A DNA stretch of 64,000 nucleotides. It comes from Carposina sasakii. Its lineage: Eukaryota; Arthropoda; Insecta; Lepidoptera; Carposinidae. Positions 33,401-41,465 of this stretch are shown here, piece after piece. Numbering within the stretch: position 1 is the first letter of the stretch; each line of letters starts with the position of its first letter. A model generated the notes under the pieces. That model was given only the letters and a program-made list of their open reading frames with translations, ran no database searches and was not told the origin of the DNA. The stretch spans positions 12,338,001-12,402,000 of the forward strand of contig CP053148.1 in NCBI GenBank assembly GCA_014607495.2. Direction: 5' to 3'. The translations under genes were made by a program, and so were the position numbers.

Positions 33401-33477
33401 CTAAATATTACTATCATCTGTAGGTACTTCGGCGGTAGATATTAGTAGGTACCTATTTGCATTAACACACAGGTATA

Positions 33478-33482
33478 GCTTT
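33478..33482. repeat. Target-site duplication of the LTR element, left
   Basis: GCTTT here matches GCTTT at 41717-41721 immediately outside the opposite LTR. The LTR itself may start at 33482 or 33483, so the duplication is 4 or 5 bp. Confidence 0.75.
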
Positions 33483-33701
33483 TTAGGCTATGCCTAGTTG
33501 ATAATAAATAATACTCAGATGAAGGTTGAATCGGGAATGAGATTTATTTGTAAATGACACATATTTATACATAAGCTTAATTCTACACTAACATACAGAG
33601 AGTGCGCAGCTAGTTGAGAGCGAGCGAGAGAGACAGTATTTCTGTCTCACGACTATAAAATAAAATATCGCGCAACGCGGTCGTTCGGCTCAGTCTGTGT
33701 C
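33482..33701 (-). repeat. 3' LTR, first part, interrupted by LINE
   Basis: This is identical, as far as I can compare, to 41466-41685. It includes TTTAGGCTATGCCTAGTTGA, GAGAGCGAGCGAGAGAGACA and a TATAAAATAAAATA box-like string. The LTR resumes at 37408. Confidence 0.92.
33692..33701. repeat. 10-bp target duplication of the Jockey LINE, left
   Basis: AGTCTGTGTC is the LTR sequence at the insertion point and is repeated at 37408-37417 on the other side of the LINE. The intact LTR has it once (41676-41685). Confidence 0.93.
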
Positions 33702-33703
33702 CA

Positions 33704-33970
33704 CTCCCCCGCCCTACAACATCAGGGCGGGGCCGCTCGACATCCCGGGGAAGAGCGGCCTCAGTTCGCCGAGGTTCATCCTCGGCCTCAGAGCGCCGCA
33801 TACAGACCTATTCCGGCGCCGACGTGCGCCAGGAAGTGACTGAGGTCCTGCAGGTGTTTGTGGGAACACTGCAGGACATCCTCACTGCACTAGCGACAGG
33901 CGGGGACATCCGCCTTGTCGTCACTCGGGCTCTGACCCACCTTCTACCACCGCTAGAACGGATACAGTAG
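33704..33970 (+). pseudogene. Jockey LINE ORF1 (Gag-like), C-terminal fragment
   Basis: The frame is open from the insertion boundary to TAG at 33968. It starts PRPTTSGRGRSTSRGRAASV, a basic Ser/Arg-rich stretch, and ends in a helical segment TEVLQVFVGTLQDILTALAT ... HLLPPLERIQ. The N-terminal part, with any zinc knuckles, was lost by 5' truncation, so it has no start codon of its own. Confidence 0.7.
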
Positions 33971-36684
33971 GCTCGCTAAGGGTCCTGTACTGGAATCCGG
34001 ACGGTATCAGGGACAAACTCCAGGACCTGAGGACCGCGGTTTCAGTGCAGGGCATACATGTGGTCCTCTTAGGCGAGACTAAGCTTCGCCCTGAAACGGT
34101 GATTACATTGCCCAACTTCCACGTGTACAGGAGGGACGAGGTGTCCCCGGGCGCGAACATCGCGTACAGAGGCACCGCGCTCATGGTCCGTCGGGACATT
34201 GTACACGAGGAACTGGACCTACCACCGTTTCAGAATACCCGTTCTATAGGGGTGAAGGTATCGTGCAACGGCCGGGCGTGGCATCTGTACGCTGCGTACA
34301 GACCACCCGGAGGCCGTTTCCTGGCTGCGGACCTTGACGCTGTGTTCGAAGGAACCACACCGACACTGCTTATCGGCGACCTGAACGCCAAGCACGCGGT
34401 GTGGCACTCACGAATCACGAACACGGCTGGTAGAGACCTCTTGACAGCAACAGAGGAACGGGGCTGCGCTGTGATAGGGCCGCTCACGGCAACTCACGTC
34501 CCCTCAGATGCCCATTGTAGGCCGGATGTCCTGGACATTGTAGTCCATAAGAACTTGCCGGCGCCAGTATCCGTGGAAGTGTTATATGAGACAACTTCGT
34601 CTCAGCACTTCCCGATACTGGTGTCGGTATCAACCCGGGCCGTCTCTGTTCCGTCCCGTTCACCGGGGCGCAGAACGGCCTGGGAATCGTTCCAGGACAT
34701 CATGGCCCATCATCATATTCCACCACTAATAAATGCCGAGGACGTAGAGTCCGCCGCCACAAGTTACGCAGCGCAGCTTAGGGGCGCCATAGACTCAGCT
34801 AGCTCTACCATAAACTCAAGGTCCGCCCGGCGTGATGACTTACCGGCGGGCATAAAGAGAGATCTCCAGGAGAAGAGGCGGCTAGCGCGCCTGTGGGCGC
34901 GCACACGCTGCCCCTCGGTCAAGAGAGATCTCAATACTCTCTCAGCAAAGGTGTCCGATGAGGTCCGCGCTTTTCGGGGCACTTGCTGGGAAAAAGTTAT
35001 CGATCGCGCCCGTGAAGATGATACTAATCTATATAGGTTAAACCGGCAGCTAACAAACGCCAAGCTGCCGGTTTGCCCTCTAATTGATCCCACGGGCGCA
35101 TATAATTTCACCGCCGAGTCGCGAGCAAAAGTGCTCGCGGACCACTTGGCGGTGCAATTTACCCCACATCCTCCCAGCAGCGCTCCGAGAATCCTGGAGT
35201 TTCATCGGACGACCGAGGAGGCAGTCACTGACTTTCTATCAGTCCCAGTCCCGCCTCTCAGCGGAGACTCCTTTATCTCGCCCGCCGAAGTTGCGAGGGA
35301 AGTTCGTAGAATGAACCCTCGCAAGGCCCCCGGACATGACCAAATTCCCGTCATGGCTCTGAAGCACCTTCCTAGGAGAGGACTAGCCTGTCTAGCCCGG
35401 CTCTACAATGGAGTGCTAAGGACTGGCCACTTTCCTGACCTCTGGAAAGTTGGTAGAGTCATAGCGCTACCAAAGCCGGGCAAAGACAAACGCTACCCGG
35501 CCAACTACAGACCCATTTCCATCCTGTCCAACATCGCCAAGCTGTTCGAGCGTCTATTGTTGCAGCGCATGAAGCCGTATGTTTCGTTACGCGAGGAACA
35601 GTACGGCTTCAGAGACGCGCACTCTACGACGCTCCAACTTGCGCGCGTGTTGGACTATTTAGCAGTAGAACGGAACCACAAGAGGTACACGGTCGGAGTC
35701 TTTCTCGATATGGAGAAAGCCTTCGACCGTGTGTGGCATCCAGGGCTACTGCAAAAGCTCATTGGCCAGGGGCTGCCGCCGGCCCTTATAAGAATCGTCG
35801 CGTCATTTCTAAATGGCCGGCGGTTCTATGTTGGGGTGGAAAACGCGGTCTCGCAACACCACCCCATACAGGCCGGCGTGCCCCAAGGTAGTTGCCTCTC
35901 CCCGGTCTTGTATGCCATTTTCACAAATGACATACCGACCGTGAAGGTTGTCTTCCCATGGGAATTTGAAGGCATGTTGGCATTGTACGCCGACGATAGC
36001 GCGTACTTTGCCACATCGCGCAGTTCCCCCCTGGCGGCAGACCAGATGCAAAGGGTCCTCAATCTTCTCCCGAATTGGCTCGACAAATGGCGTATGTCAG
36101 CCAATCCGGCAAAGACAGTAGCTCTGCTGACGGGTCAGCAAAGAGAACTCCCTCCAAGGCTCACGCTTCGAGGGCAGCCTATAGCTTGGCAGAATACTGT
36201 CAAGTATTTAGGCTGCCAAATCGACCGTGGGCTGCGGATGAATGCGATGGTCCAGCACACACTGCGCAGCGCAAAGACCGCGCGCGCTCTGTTGCGGCCC
36301 GTCATGCAGTCTTCGCTCCCCTTACGAACCAGGCTGACCATATACAAGCTATATGTTCGGCCGCGTCTCACGTACGCGGCCCCGGCCTGGTTCCAACTTT
36401 GTTCTGCAACAAACAGAAAGAAGATTGAGGCTTTGCAGAGCACAACCCTCCGCTTCATCACGGGGGCCGGGCGGTACGTCCGTAATGACGTCATCGCCCG
36501 GGACCTCAAGATGGAGAGAGTGGGGCAATTCGTGGTCCGACTGGCGCGGCGAATGTTCGACCGCGCCGACAATGGCCCGCATGCCCATCTTCGCGGGCTT
36601 GCCCCACTCCATGCGCGACCGCCAGACGGCCGCCCACAGCCGAGGGAACTGCTGAGAATTCCTCTCGATAGCGATGCCGGGTAA
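33844..36684 (+). CDS. Jockey LINE ORF2: endonuclease and reverse transcriptase
   Basis: The frame is open from 33844 to TAA at 36684 (946 codons). It overlaps ORF1 in the -1 frame and has no ATG before the enzyme core, which starts LRVLYWNPDGIRDKLQDLRT. The product would nick target DNA and copy the LINE RNA there. The apurinic-type endonuclease shows LLGETKL, YRPPGG, LIGDLNAKHAVWHS and SSQHFPIL. The reverse transcriptase shows KAPGHDQIP, NYRPISILSNIAKLFERLL, FLDMEKAFDRVWH, GVPQGSCLSPVLY and the catalytic YADDSAYF. The thumb-like end contains RPRLTYAAPAW and the IEALQSTTLRFITGA block. No stop or frameshift is seen. It is annotated as open rather than from a chosen start; initiation by coupling or frameshift from ORF1 is inferred. 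Confidence 0.93.
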   Translation, partial: GPAGVCGNTAGHPHCTSDRRGHPPCRHSGSDPPSTTARTDTVGSLRVLYWNPDGIRDKLQDLRTAVSVQGIHVVLLGETKLRPETVITLPNFHVYRRDEVSPGANIAYRGTALMVRRDIVHEELDLPPFQNTRSIGVKVSCNGRAWHLYAAYRPPGGRFLAADLDAVFEGTTPTLLIGDLNAKHAVWHSRITNTAGRDLLTATEERGCAVIGPLTATHVPSDAHCRPDVLDIVVHKNLPAPVSVEVLYETTSSQHFPILVSVSTRAVSVPSRSPGRRTAWESFQDIMAHHHIPPLINAEDVESAATSYAAQLRGAIDSASSTINSRSARRDDLPAGIKRDLQEKRRLARLWARTRCPSVKRDLNTLSAKVSDEVRAFRGTCWEKVIDRAREDDTNLYRLNRQLTNAKLPVCPLIDPTGAYNFTAESRAKVLADHLAVQFTPHPPSSAPRILEFHRTTEEAVTDFLSVPVPPLSGDSFISPAEVAREVRRMNPRKAPGHDQIPVMALKHLPRRGLACLARLYNGVLRTGHFPDLWKVGRVIALPKPGKDKRYPANYRPISILSNIAKLFERLLLQRMKPYVSLREEQYGFRDAHSTTLQLARVLDYLAVERNHKRYTVGVFLDMEKAFDRVWHPGLLQKLIGQGLPPALIRIVASFLNGRRFYVGVENAVSQHHPIQAGVPQGSCLSPVLYAIFTNDIPTVKVVFPWEFEGMLALYADDSAYFATSRSSPLAADQMQRVLNLLPNWLDKWRMSANPAKTVALLTGQQRELPPRLTLRGQPIAWQNTVKYLGCQIDRGLRMNAMVQHTLRSAKTARALLRPVMQSSLPLRTRLTIYKLYVRPRLTYAAPAWFQLCSATNRKKIEALQSTTLRFITGAGRYVRNDVIARDLKMERVGQFVVRLARRMFDRADNGPHAHLRGLAPLHARPPDGRPQPRELLRIPLDSDAG

Positions 36685-37407
36685 AACCGGATTGACCCAA
36701 ATTCTCTTTTCCCGGACTGACATAGTGAGCGCAGTAGGCCGACTCAGCCGGCCACAATGCGCCCACTATAATGAATGTACATTCTGTACATACAAATTTC
36801 TGTATATATTAGTGTTACTTCTTTCTATCTATTATTTCTTTTACTCTATCATATATTTCATAATACTCGATAGGACAGCGACAACTGGCCGGGAAGCCGG
36901 ACGGTTGAGGACGGGGCAAAATCTCTCCGCCACCAACCGACCGGCGGATCTGCCCAGCCCAGTCTGTCTGCTGCCCTATTGAATCAATGTACCTTCTGTA
37001 AATAATATCGTTAAGTTTTACTCGTATGTCTTTATGTCTCTGTTGTGCTCTCGTTGCTCGGTAGGACAGCGATGGCTGGCTGGGGTGCCGGTCGGCTGAG
37101 GACGGGACAAAATCCCCCCGCCACCAGCCGCCCGGCGGATCAACCCGGACATGTCCATCGGCTGCCCTACCGAATATTAATGTTTGTCCAGTCTTTGTAG
37201 TGCATGGGCATTCCCTCCCATGCACAAAATAACTAAAATTAAGAAAATTTCCTTCGCGGCCTCGGCGACTAAGTCGAGGCCGCGCGGCCTAGCCGCAAAT
37301 TTAGTAACCGGCGCGCTATTGCGCGCCGAGCATTGCCCGGGCACAGGGGTTAACCCTCAGGCCCGTAGCCCGGAGCGCGCTTCGCGCGCTCTCGATGACC
37401 CCGATGG
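36685..37407 (+). other. Jockey LINE 3' UTR with tandem repeat and hairpins
   Basis: Two units about 191 bp apart start at about 36870 and 37061. Both carry (A/G)TAGGACAGCGA, TGAGGACGGG(G/A)CAAAATC, CGCCACCA, CGGCGGATC and GGCTGCCCTA-type blocks. Then come GC-rich inverted pairs: GCGGCCTCGGCGACTAAGTC with its complement GAGGCCGCGC (about 37256-37290), GGCGCGC/GCGCGCC (37312-37329) and AGCGCGC/GCGCGCT (37374-37390). No ORF is present. Confidence 0.75.
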
Positions 37408-37448
37408 AGTCTGTGTCGAGACATGCAGCTCTGCAGATCGACGCTACA
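37408..37448 (-). repeat. 3' LTR, remaining part (contains right copy of the LINE target duplication)
   Basis: AGTCTGTGTCGAGACATGCA and the following bases to GACGCTACA match 41676-41716. On the minus strand the LTR begins TGTAGCGTCG, giving the expected TG start. Confidence 0.92.
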
Positions 37449-37460
37449 GGGCTCCCCTTC
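37449..37460 (-). other. Polypurine tract of the LTR element
   Basis: The minus strand reads GAAGGGGAGCCC directly before the LTR start TGTAGCG. This is the usual site for plus-strand DNA priming in LTR retrotransposons. Confidence 0.65.
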
Positions 37461-38073
37461 AAGTAAAGCGTACCGGCGGCTTGATAATCCGACCCGCACT
37501 AGAACGCTTTACGTGCTGACTGTCGCTGATGGCGGGATTCATAGTATTAGTGCTTGCTGCGTGGTCGTCGTCTGCTATGATGTATGCTGGTTTTAGTCGG
37601 TCGATAGAGATGACGGCTTCACGATTTTGCAACTGGATTTTATAGAATTTGTCGGCTCTGTCCAATACTCGATATGGTCCATCGTAAGGCGGTTGCAATG
37701 GTTTCTTAACGGCGTCCACTCGAACAAACACGAACTTGCATGAATGTAAGTCGGGGTGGATGAAGGTTGCGCGGCTGTTGCTATGCGGGGTTTGGTGCGC
37801 GACTGGCTTGAATTTGTTAATTGTTTGCCGCAGTTTTTCCACGTAGTCGTAGTCCAAATTTTCGTAGGTGTTGCTTGTAGTCGTAGTGAAAAAATCTCCT
37901 GGAAGTCGCAAATTCCGTCCATAGGTGAGTTGCGCGGCGCTGACGTCGGTGTCGGTTCTCATAGCTGCGCGTAGGCCGAGGAGGATAGTTGGTAGTTCAT
38001 CTACCCAGCTGGTGCTAGATTTCAGCCGGGCCATAAGTGCTGCCTTCATAGATCGGTGCCAACGTTCTACCAA
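37459..38073 (-). CDS. Gypsy pol, out-of-frame C-terminal part (integrase end)
   Basis: This 204-codon frame continues integrase immediately after the frameshift near 38070. It begins at MVERWHRSMKAALMARLKSS, where the glutamate of VER is the third residue of the DDE triad. It continues with LLGLRAAMRTDTDVSAAQLT and YGRNLRLPGDFF, then a C-terminal GPYRVLDR chromatin/DNA-binding-like segment. The methionine listed here is only the first residue after the break, not a real start. Confidence 0.9.
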   Translation of the reverse strand: MVERWHRSMKAALMARLKSSTSWVDELPTILLGLRAAMRTDTDVSAAQLTYGRNLRLPGDFFTTTTSNTYENLDYDYVEKLRQTINKFKPVAHQTPHSNSRATFIHPDLHSCKFVFVRVDAVKKPLQPPYDGPYRVLDRADKFYKIQLQNREAVISIDRLKPAYIIADDDHAASTNTMNPAISDSQHVKRSSAGRIIKPPVRFT

Positions 38074-40652
38074 CCGTTGCTTTGAGGGTGGTATGCAGTA
38101 GTTCTAATTTTTTCGGCGCCAACAAGCCGCGAGAGGGCGCTGAATATGCTGCTCTCATATTGACGGCCTTGATCGGATGTGATTTTCTCTGGGCAGCCGA
38201 ATCGCGCGATCCAGTTTTCATATATGGTTTTGGCAATAACTTCGGCGGTTATTTCGTAGACTGGGACGGCTTCCGGCCAACGAGTACCGCGGTCTATCAT
38301 TGTCACGCAGTATCGATGGCCGTGCTGTGTGGTAGGCAGTGGTCCAACTATATCGACGTGTAGATGCGAGAATCGGTCGGCTGGTTGTGGGAATGCAGAT
38401 ATCGCACTAGCCGTGTGTCGCTGAATTTTCGCCCGCTGACACGCGATGCATGCTTTGGTCCATTTGCCGACGTCGATGTTCATTGATGGCCAGAAATATC
38501 GTTGCTGAATGAGCTTGCGCGTAGTTCGTATTCCTGGGTGGCTAATACCGTGGACGGCGTTGAATGCGATGCGACGGTATGCTTCAGGTATGTACGGGCG
38601 TGCGTTTGATGTAGAACATTCGCAGTATACATGTTTTTTCGCTGTGTCCAATTGTACTTTTTCCAGTAATAAATTTTCTTGTTTTGCCAACGTGTGTATA
38701 GCGCTGTCTCGCTCTTGCGCGTCTGCTAACTGTTCATAATCGATTGTGGTGGGAAAGGAGATAACTTCTATCCTGGACAACGCGTCGGCCACGGTGTTGT
38801 GCTGCCCATTGATGTGACGAATATCGGTGGTAAATTCACTTATGAATAAAATCTGTCGAGCTCGGCGCGGTGTTTCGCTGTCGCTGCCAACTTTAGTAAA
38901 AGCGTATATGAGCGGCTTATGGTCTGTGTAGATAATTAGCTGTCTTCCTTCGAATATTTTTCTAAAATGTTTCATGGCCATGTATATTGCTAGTAGCTCT
39001 CGGTCGTAGGCGCTGTATTTTGCTTGTGCATCGGATAACTTTTTTGAGAAGTATCCGAGTGGTTGCCACGCGCCATTCACTCGTTGTTGTAAAACCGCGC
39101 CCGCACACGTGTTAGATGCGTCACACATGAGTGCGAGCGGGACGGAGTGATGCGGATGAGCCAGGAGGGCGGCGTCTTGAATGCTCTTTTTACAGTTTTC
39201 ATATGCTCTGTTTGCTTCTTCGGTCCATTTTATTTCTGTTTTATCTCGCTTTTTGCAGTTATGTAGATAGGCATGAAGAGGTGCTTGTATGGTGGCTGCT
39301 TGCGGTATATTTTCCCGGTAGTAATTAATCATACCGAGAAAACGCCTGAGTTGTTCGATGGTCGTAGGCTTTGGATAATTCACTATTGCTGTGATTTTTT
39401 CTTCAGGCGCTTTGATGCCATGCTGAGACACCGCGTAGCCGAGAAATGTTAGTTGTTGTCGACCAAAAATGCATTTTGAAGGATTGATTGTGATGCCGTA
39501 GTCTTCAAATCTTTTCAATACTTCTTGTATGTGATTGCGGTGTTGTGTTTCGTTATCTGAAGCTATCAGAACGTCATCAATGAATGGAAATGCGTAGTCT
39601 AGACCTCGGAGCACTTCGTGAATGAACCTCTGGAAGGTTTGGCCGGCGTTACGAAGTCCTGGGCACATCCGTGGAAATTCGTACAGGCCGAAGGGAGTTA
39701 TTATTGCTGTTTTTTCTATGTCTTGATCTGCTACAGCCACTTGTTGATATGCTCGGTTAAGGTCCAGAGTGGAGAATATTTTCTTCCCGGCGAGATGATA
39801 AGTAAAATCGCGTAGGCGCGGTACGGGATAGCGGTCGGGTATAGTAACCGCGTTTAGCCTGCGATAGTCCCCACAGACGCGTAGGTCGCCGTTTTTCTTG
39901 GGGACTATGTGAAGTGGGCTAGCCCATGGACTTTTACTTGGGCGACAAAGTCCTTGCTGCATCATGTTCTCGAATTCCTTTTTGACAGTATCTTGACGAT
40001 GCGGTGGTATCGGTCGTGCTCGAGTGTAGATTGGAGGGCCGGTGGTTTCAATACAGTGTGTAACGTGATGCTTAGGATTGAGCTTCATAGTAGATAAGCG
40101 CGTAGTCCCTGGGAATTGTTCTAGTATGTCGTGAAATGATTGTTTGCGATCGATGCTTCTGATAGTAGGTATGTTGGTAGTACAAGCGGGTGCGTTAATA
40201 GCTAGGCTTGTAACGTTGTCTATAAGTCTTCGGTTTTTCAGATCGACGATTAAATTGTGATGTTTGAGGAAGTCGGCTCCTAGGATTGGTTTGGTGACTG
40301 CGGCAACAATAAACTTCCACTTGAATGGGCGTCGCAGGTTGAAATCAAGCTCAATTGTTCTTTCTCCGTAGGTTGGTATTGTAGTATTATTAGCTGCATA
40401 GAGGTTAAATGGTAATGGTGTTGCCACTTCGCCTCTTTTCTTTGGTATGACCGATATATTTGCACCGGTGTCTACCAAAAATGTAAGCTTCGTTTTTCTA
40501 TCGGTGACGAACAGGCGGTAAGATTTCTCTGTCACGCTGGAATCCGCCTCAGCCAACGTGATTATTAATTTCCCGAATTCCTGGAATCGTTGAATGTACA
40601 CGGGTGCGTACAGCGACGTGCATCTGCTCCGAATCGGCGATGGTAAAAGCAA
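38067..40652 (-). CDS. Gypsy pol: protease, reverse transcriptase, RNase H, integrase (frameshifted near its end)
   Basis: This 861-codon polyprotein frame overlaps gag by 88 nt in the -1 frame. Protease has FLVDTGANISVIP (Asp61). Reverse transcriptase has WASPLHIVPKKNGDLRVCGD, STLDLNRAY (Asp297) and the catalytic FIDD at 357-360. RNase H has CDAS (Asp511), YDRELLA (Glu552) and YTDHKP (Asp577). Integrase has the zinc-binding set His701/His705/Cys735/Cys738, then LHVDIVG (Asp766) and TSDQGR (Asp827). The frame ends at a stop right after HPQSNG because of a one-base frameshift, so the last catalytic glutamate lies in the next frame. The usual MPFGL of Gypsy reverse transcriptases reads MCPGL here. 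Confidence 0.93.
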   Translation of the reverse strand: MLLPSPIRSRCTSLYAPVYIQRFQEFGKLIITLAEADSSVTEKSYRLFVTDRKTKLTFLVDTGANISVIPKKRGEVATPLPFNLYAANNTTIPTYGERTIELDFNLRRPFKWKFIVAAVTKPILGADFLKHHNLIVDLKNRRLIDNVTSLAINAPACTTNIPTIRSIDRKQSFHDILEQFPGTTRLSTMKLNPKHHVTHCIETTGPPIYTRARPIPPHRQDTVKKEFENMMQQGLCRPSKSPWASPLHIVPKKNGDLRVCGDYRRLNAVTIPDRYPVPRLRDFTYHLAGKKIFSTLDLNRAYQQVAVADQDIEKTAIITPFGLYEFPRMCPGLRNAGQTFQRFIHEVLRGLDYAFPFIDDVLIASDNETQHRNHIQEVLKRFEDYGITINPSKCIFGRQQLTFLGYAVSQHGIKAPEEKITAIVNYPKPTTIEQLRRFLGMINYYRENIPQAATIQAPLHAYLHNCKKRDKTEIKWTEEANRAYENCKKSIQDAALLAHPHHSVPLALMCDASNTCAGAVLQQRVNGAWQPLGYFSKKLSDAQAKYSAYDRELLAIYMAMKHFRKIFEGRQLIIYTDHKPLIYAFTKVGSDSETPRRARQILFISEFTTDIRHINGQHNTVADALSRIEVISFPTTIDYEQLADAQERDSAIHTLAKQENLLLEKVQLDTAKKHVYCECSTSNARPYIPEAYRRIAFNAVHGISHPGIRTTRKLIQQRYFWPSMNIDVGKWTKACIACQRAKIQRHTASAISAFPQPADRFSHLHVDIVGPLPTTQHGHRYCVTMIDRGTRWPEAVPVYEITAEVIAKTIYENWIARFGCPEKITSDQGRQYESSIFSALSRLVGAEKIRTTAYHPQSNGW

Positions 40653-41434
40653 TACGGCGAAGGAGTAGCGCTGCGGGAGCGTGGCGGTCTGTCGGCACCG
40701 TAGCGATTATTGTAGTAGCGCGGTACTCGGCGTGAAGGATAGCGATGATTTTCATTTTTCAGGGCTGCGACTTCTAGTGATAATTTTCTTATTTCTTCGA
40801 CTAGATGGTGTGTATCGACGTGCTGCGACGTCGAGGGTGTCGGCGTGGCTGGCGTGGCACGTACGGCGGCGACTTCGACACTTTGTTCTAGCATTTTGTC
40901 TGCGATTAATGCGAGTTCGTCGAGTGCGACGTGCTTGCTGACGCTGTCACTGACGACAAGGACAGAGCGGACATGTGGTGGTAGGTGATTCATCCACATA
41001 AGCCGAAGAGTTGAGTCAGGCACCTTCTCCATTGCTAGGTTCCGCATGCGCCGTAATAATTGTGTGGGTCGTTGATCGCCAAGTTCCATTTCGGAGAGTA
41101 GCTTTTGAAACTGCCGTCCTTCGCTTTCTTCATATACAGAAATCAAGCGTTCCTTCAGGGCTAAGTATTGGTTCGACTTCGGTGGGTTGTACAGCAGATC
41201 ACAAATTTGTTCAACATCGCATTTTTCTAATCGTGCTATAACCATTTGGGCTAGTTGAGTTTGGCTTTTCTTCAATTCATGTGTAGCTGCTTCAAATGTA
41301 TAAAACCATAATTTGGGACGATCGCGCCAAAATGGAGGGATGCGCAGTGATAGAGAGATTCCGCCGACTTCTAGTTCTTGTGAAAGTGTTTCTTGAGATG
41401 CCACTGTTGCTGCTTGTTGATCTTCCGAGTACAT
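40565..41434 (-). CDS. Gypsy gag
   Basis: This 289-aa structural protein starts with MYSEDQQAATVASQETLSQE, 18 nt inside the primer-binding site. It holds the capsid core PPFWRDRPKLWFYTFEAATH ... MVIARLEKCDVEQICDLLYN ... LGDQRPTQLLRRMRNLA, then a basic Arg/Ser/Pro linker. It ends with a single finger Cys-x2-His-x9-Cys-x3-Cys (CFYHRRFGADARRCTHPC). This CHCC finger, in place of the usual CCHC knuckle, is known for the CsRn1 lineage. The frame is intact. Confidence 0.92.
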   Translation of the reverse strand: MYSEDQQAATVASQETLSQELEVGGISLSLRIPPFWRDRPKLWFYTFEAATHELKKSQTQLAQMVIARLEKCDVEQICDLLYNPPKSNQYLALKERLISVYEESEGRQFQKLLSEMELGDQRPTQLLRRMRNLAMEKVPDSTLRLMWMNHLPPHVRSVLVVSDSVSKHVALDELALIADKMLEQSVEVAAVRATPATPTPSTSQHVDTHHLVEEIRKLSLEVAALKNENHRYPSRRVPRYYNNRYGADRPPRSRSATPSPYCFYHRRFGADARRCTHPCTFNDSRNSGN

Positions 41435-41451
41435 CTTGCTTGTGTTGTTCT

Positions 41452-41464
41452 GTCGGGGTCACCA
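41452..41464 (-). other. Primer-binding site, tRNA-Trp
   Basis: The plus strand GTCGGGGTCACCA equals the 3' end of insect tRNA-Trp including CCA, so the minus-strand element RNA would pair with it. It sits one or two bases inside the 5' LTR. Confidence 0.85.
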
Positions 41465-41465
41465 C

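Larger units (their letters stand above)
25503..33477. other. Intergenic region upstream of the nuclear receptor
   Basis: I find no recognisable host coding exon. The region contains two CGCGACTTCGTCCGCG-family copies, a 3.2-kb inverted-repeat structure (28163-31335) and foldback MITEs near 33103 and 33241. It also has a GC-rich island at 26520-26690 with an unassigned 55-codon minus frame and a CpG-rich segment at 31707-31830. A related repeat with ACCCCCCACGGCTTCGCCCG lies at about 27927-28060. Confidence 0.6.
33702..37407 (+). mobile_element. Jockey-clade LINE, 5' truncated, inserted in the LTR
   Basis: This 3.7-kb non-LTR retrotransposon begins inside the C-terminal part of ORF1 and carries an uninterrupted ORF2 with endonuclease and reverse transcriptase. 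Its 3' UTR of about 720 bp has tandem repeats and GC-rich hairpins. It is flanked by a perfect 10-bp target duplication. No poly(A) tail is visible at 37407, where it ends in CGATGACCCCGATGG. The 5' truncation and the direct repeats are the usual outcome of target-primed reverse transcription. Confidence 0.92.

Noticed and set aside
37184..37519. 111-codon plus-strand frame near the LINE end
   Set aside because: It runs across the LINE 3' UTR, the LTR remnant and antisense pol, so it is an accidental frame across an insertion boundary.
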